64,000 nucleotides of DNA from JAJFFW01 sp038531315 (GTDB lineage Bacteria > Pseudomonadota > Alphaproteobacteria > Caulobacterales > Parvularculaceae). The stretch spans positions 8,897 to 72,896 of the forward strand of contig JBCBBT010000006.1 of NCBI GenBank assembly GCA_038531315.1, read 5' to 3'. Position 1 is the first letter of the stretch. Each line of letters opens with the position of its first letter. Shown in pieces: positions 61,829 through 64,000 of the stretch. The position numbers and the translations under genes are program-made. The notes beneath the pieces are model-generated. The model was not told the DNA's origin and ran no database searches. It worked only from the letters and a program-made list of their open reading frames with translations.

Positions 61829-62674
61829 TTACTTATTTTTTGGCCTGTAGTTTGGATCAACTTCGTGATCGCTAGGAACAAATAGCCAATGTCGGTATCG
61901 GTGTTCCCATCGGTCACTCAATCCGTTTTTTGTTCCCGTAGAGACTCCTGCGTTGAAGTAAGGATAGAATTGGCGAATCCTCTCTTGCATGTGCCTGTAG
62001 ACTAGTTCTTTTGCTCTCGCCTTTTTTGATCTATGGCGTCCCTTGACTGTAGGTTTCGTGTGCTTGTCATTTAATCGGGAGCATACTCCACCCAAAATAA
62101 TATCGAGACCTTGAGCTATCACATGTTGTTTGGAATCGATTTCGGCAATGTCTTCTGGCGGAAATCTAACGCCACGAATCTGGAATGGCGGATATGCATA
62201 CAAGGAGGCGATGTATTTTCGGAATCGCTTAAGTTTAGTCTTATTGTGCGGGACTTCATCTAGCAAAAGCGCAACGCTAACTGGTTGATCCTCTTGTAGG
62301 CCACAGTATTGAAGTCCAAAGGCGTGCTTGAAAAACTGATAGTATAGCAAGAAGTATTGGTTTTCGATTTGCTCATCTGTCAGGCCTTTTGGACGCCGCA
62401 AATTCTGTGTGAACATAATTCTAATTTTTATGGCATCGTCAGAAATCAGGTCAAAATAATCATCTAGGAACGCAATATACTTTTCGACATAATTTGTTGA
62501 AATTCGTTCCCATTTAAGTTCATTGCCTAAATTTAGCTCAGCCTTCTTTTCGTTGAGCAAATCTGATATTTCTTGCCTATCAGATGCATTTATGAGTGCG
62601 CCACCGTAAAAGTTTGAAAAATGCCGGCCCTTTTTGTCAGACTCGTCAGCAGAAATTATTAATCGGTTTGTCAT
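61829..62674 (-). CDS. DUF3800 protein
   Basis: The 281-residue protein starts MTNRLIISADES, the conserved N-terminal Asp-Glu-Ser of DUF3800, a predicted RNase H-like fold common near mobile elements and defence genes. Further acidic positions (LLDEVPHNK, IDSKQHVIAQGLDIIL) fit a metal-dependent nuclease fold. Nuclease activity is inferred. Base composition is clearly more AT-rich than the flanking core genes. Its start codon overlaps that of a divergent 51-aa gene within CATG. Confidence 0.85.
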   Translation of the reverse strand: MTNRLIISADESDKKGRHFSNFYGGALINASDRQEISDLLNEKKAELNLGNELKWERISTNYVEKYIAFLDDYFDLISDDAIKIRIMFTQNLRRPKGLTDEQIENQYFLLYYQFFKHAFGLQYCGLQEDQPVSVALLLDEVPHNKTKLKRFRKYIASLYAYPPFQIRGVRFPPEDIAEIDSKQHVIAQGLDIILGGVCSRLNDKHTKPTVKGRHRSKKARAKELVYRHMQERIRQFYPYFNAGVSTGTKNGLSDRWEHRYRHWLFVPSDHEVDPNYRPKNK

Positions 62675-62828
62675 GTCCGAAAAATCCCAAACTCAAAAAT
62701 TCAAGGACCTCGCCCGCGAAGCTGAGTGCGAAGATGACGAGGATGCTTTTGATGAAAAGTTGCGACGAATATCACAGGAAAACGCCGCAAAGCCAGACAA
62801 CAAGGAAAAGAAAAGTAGTGAGAATTAG
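62673..62828 (+). CDS. 51-aa acidic/basic small protein divergent from DUF3800
   Basis: Reads MSEKSQTQKFKDLAREAECEDDEDAF in two charged blocks, then a Lys/Glu-rich tail ending KKSSEN; helix-forming and soluble. I recall similar small proteins beside DUF3800 genes, but cannot confirm it here. Its ATG shares bases with the DUF3800 ATG on the other strand. No clear ribosome site is seen, so translation is plausible but not certain. Confidence 0.55.
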   Translation: MSEKSQTQKFKDLAREAECEDDEDAFDEKLRRISQENAAKPDNKEKKSSEN

Positions 62829-62856
62829 GTTTCTTTCCTACATCGGGAAAATATTG

Positions 62857-62886
62857 GGAGTCCAGTTTTCAGTAAACGGACTCCCT
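62857..62886 (-). terminator. Hairpin between the 51-aa gene and the Cas2-like gene
   Basis: GGGAGTCC pairs with GGACTCCC, with an inner GTTT/AAAC helix past one bulge. On the minus strand it lies 11 bases after the Cas2-like stop and is followed by AATATTTT, so it can end that transcript; it may also serve the converging small gene. Confidence 0.65.
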
Positions 62887-62896
62887 TATGGCGCCG

Positions 62897-63214
62897 CTAC
62901 GTACCGTAGAAACGCCTGTAGTTCGTCGGGCTCTGCGACTGCCAGCGGCGACGAACCGTCTCGGCCGTTTTTGCATCTAATCCGTGCCAAGCAATAGCAT
63001 CGGTAGTTGCATTAACAACTACGACAGAGTCGTTCCTATCAATGGCCCTAACAAGTGCGTCTCGCGCTACTGTTTGGTTGTGAGAGCTGCTGACATACCA
63101 GACTGATTTCTGGATTTTTACAGCAGCTCCAAGAGAGCGGATTGCTTTCGCAATGCGCGTGTAGTTTTGACCCGGTCTATACAGGTCGTAACTGATAATG
63201 AGGTTATTAGCCAT
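62897..63214 (-). CDS. Orphan Cas2-like (SinR/VapD-type) protein
   Basis: The 105-residue protein begins MANNLIISYDLYRPGQNYTR, followed by AIRSLGAAVKIQKSVWYVSS and DSVVVVNATTDAIAWHGL. The early YDL, KSVWYV and DSVVVV segments match the ferredoxin-like Cas2 superfamily form often annotated as SinR or Cas2 in genomes without CRISPR. AGGAGA precedes the ATG and a TATAAT at 63278-63283 on this strand may be its -10. No cas1 or repeat array is present. The role may be a toxin-like or nuclease function, unproven. Confidence 0.75.
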   Translation of the reverse strand: MANNLIISYDLYRPGQNYTRIAKAIRSLGAAVKIQKSVWYVSSSHNQTVARDALVRAIDRNDSVVVVNATTDAIAWHGLDAKTAETVRRRWQSQSPTNYRRFYGT

Positions 63215-63567
63215 TTTCGGCCATCTCCTGTTTCAAATGTGCGAGACGGCCTTGACCCAAAACGATATAAATTTATCATTATATCCTCTTTTAAAGCGCT
63301 TCCCGAGCCGTCTCATCAATGGGCGGGAGGTTAAGACTGAGAAGCCGCCTTCGGGGTTCGCCCCCCTTGGGCGGTTTCTTTGTTTTCAGCCATTAACCAT
63401 CTAGCAGTCTGGAATCTTGAGTGCTAATCGTCAAGATGATGTGTCATTTTAGCTGCAAATGGTGCCAGATGTTGTGTCTTAAACGAATCACCTAATTCGG
63501 CGACCCGAATCGCTACTGCTCAGAGAATGGGTTTGTCATCGATATAATGTCGAGCCCGCCTACCGGT
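63215..63567. other. AT-rich intergenic region with an 8-bp inverted repeat
   Basis: This 353-base gap lies between the Cas2-like start and the end of the hydrolase gene. GAGACGGC at 63243-63250 and its complement at 63307-63314 bracket an AT-rich core with a minus-strand TATAAT, a possible operator pair around the Cas2-like promoter. A hairpin follows at 63341. I see no convincing gene. Confidence 0.5.
63341..63386 (+). terminator. Terminator-like hairpin
   Basis: GAAGCCGCC pairs with GGCGGTTTC (one G-T), with a nested GGGG/CCCC hairpin inside, then TTTGTTTT. It points along the plus strand, where no upstream gene on that strand was identified; it may be left from an element. Confidence 0.5.
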
Positions 63568-64000
63568 CTAGTCGTCGTCGTCGTAGACGTGACCAGAGGT
63601 CGGATAGGCCGCGCGCCGCCACGCCGCCGCTTTCCGGTCAAACGGCTCCCAGCCATTTTCCGGTAACGCCAGGCGGTCAGCAATTGCGAAATAGACAACC
63701 GGATTGACGCCAAGCCCGCAATGGCTTGCATAGACCTCGATATTATCAGTCAGCGCCGCCTCTGGCTCGATACACCCACGCCAGTGGACGATGCCGTCGG
63801 TCTTCGTAAAAATCGCGGTCGACGGCACAGTCGCCGGCGGCTTGTGAAGATTTTCAATCAAGGCGAGCATTTCCTTAGATTGCTCAACCGGACCAGCGAC
63901 ACGCTCATATATCCAGGAAATCGTCGATGCTTCCGGCTGCCCGGCAATCGGGCTGCCGAGCGTGATTACCTGCCGGACCTGGTCCGGCATCTGTTTGGTA
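63568..64000 (-). CDS. Alpha/beta hydrolase, lipase-like (5' partial)
   Basis: The frame is open to base 64000, so the N-terminus and probable catalytic Ser lie outside. The visible 143 residues include VRQVITLGSPIAGQP, IFTKTDGIVHWRGC and VYASHCGLGVNPVVY; this is the late part of lipase-type alpha/beta hydrolases, with Asp and His of the triad in the last two segments. It ends in four Asp coded by a short GTC/GAC repeat. Composition returns to core-like GC here. Confidence 0.75.
   Translation of the reverse strand, partial: TKQMPDQVRQVITLGSPIAGQPEASTISWIYERVAGPVEQSKEMLALIENLHKPPATVPSTAIFTKTDGIVHWRGCIEPEAALTDNIEVYASHCGLGVNPVVYFAIADRLALPENGWEPFDRKAAAWRRAAYPTSGHVYDDDD

Noticed and set aside
60660..61830. 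Complete IS element with terminal inverted repeats
   Set aside because: I could not find matching ends on both sides of the transposase, so only the gene and the downstream repeat are reported.
62897..63567. CRISPR array next to the Cas2-like gene
   Set aside because: No regularly spaced direct repeats are present; only single inverted repeats were found.

Overview
The window is GC-rich, gene-dense chromosomal DNA that looks alphaproteobacterial. The evidence is a glycine-pathway ALA synthase (hemA), an aerobic cobaltochelatase subunit (cobS), the imuA-imuB-dnaE2 mutagenesis cassette behind a GAAC-N7-GAAC LexA operator (the alphaproteobacterial form), XdhC/MobA-like molybdenum genes and TadE/TadG pilin genes. 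Genus cannot be fixed from this sequence; a Caulobacterales/Parvularculales-type organism is a guess. The only RNA gene seen is one tRNA-Lys(TTT). No rRNA or CRISPR array was seen.

Layout. 1-5.9 kb: the end of a PiT-like membrane protein, then a three-gene envelope export set (RND/MMPL pump, periplasmic lipoprotein-sorting-like protein, outer-membrane barrel). 5.9-11.5 kb (minus strand): a compact molybdenum-cofactor operon, xdhC-like/mobA-like/moaA/moaD/moaE/moaB/moaC/moeA, with overlapping starts and stops. 11.6-14.1 kb: hemC and hemA, divergent. 14.2-18.7 kb: bolA, a J-domain protein, cobS (without cobT), a methyltransferase and an exported AbgB-like M20 hydrolase. 18.8-22.2 kb: the ATP-grasp/alpha-E/transglutaminase cluster, followed by an AbgT-type transporter. 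24-27.2 kb: a nitronate monooxygenase-like gene and a tadE/tadE/tadG trio. 27.6-29.8 kb: pyk and a dienelactone hydrolase.

29.8-33.8 kb is the most system-like accessory block: a TIR + formylglycine-synthase-like receptor, divergent from a four-helix membrane protein with SLATT-like character and a voltage-gated-type K+ channel. Next come tRNA-Lys, the imu cassette, guaA, a secreted protein, an RsmB-type methyltransferase, guaB, a phosphatase and rlmE. 48.5-51 kb holds a DUF937 protein, a BON-LysM protein and a Ppx/GppA phosphatase. 51-54.2 kb is a phage-shock (psp) locus with a convincing sigma54 promoter, a divergent pspF and two unannotated-size small membrane proteins, one of only 49 residues at the head of the operon. 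54.2-59 kb is a lipid-storage set: CoA-transferase, a wax-ester synthase fused to a helix-hairpin-helix domain, an alpha/beta hydrolase and a phasin-like protein.

60.6-63.5 kb is an accessory patch of lower GC: an IS1595/ISXO2-type transposase, a DUF3800 protein whose start codon overlaps that of a divergent 51-aa protein, and an orphan Cas2-like protein. The window ends inside an alpha/beta hydrolase. Product calls rest on recognised motifs and family resemblance read by eye; no database search was run.
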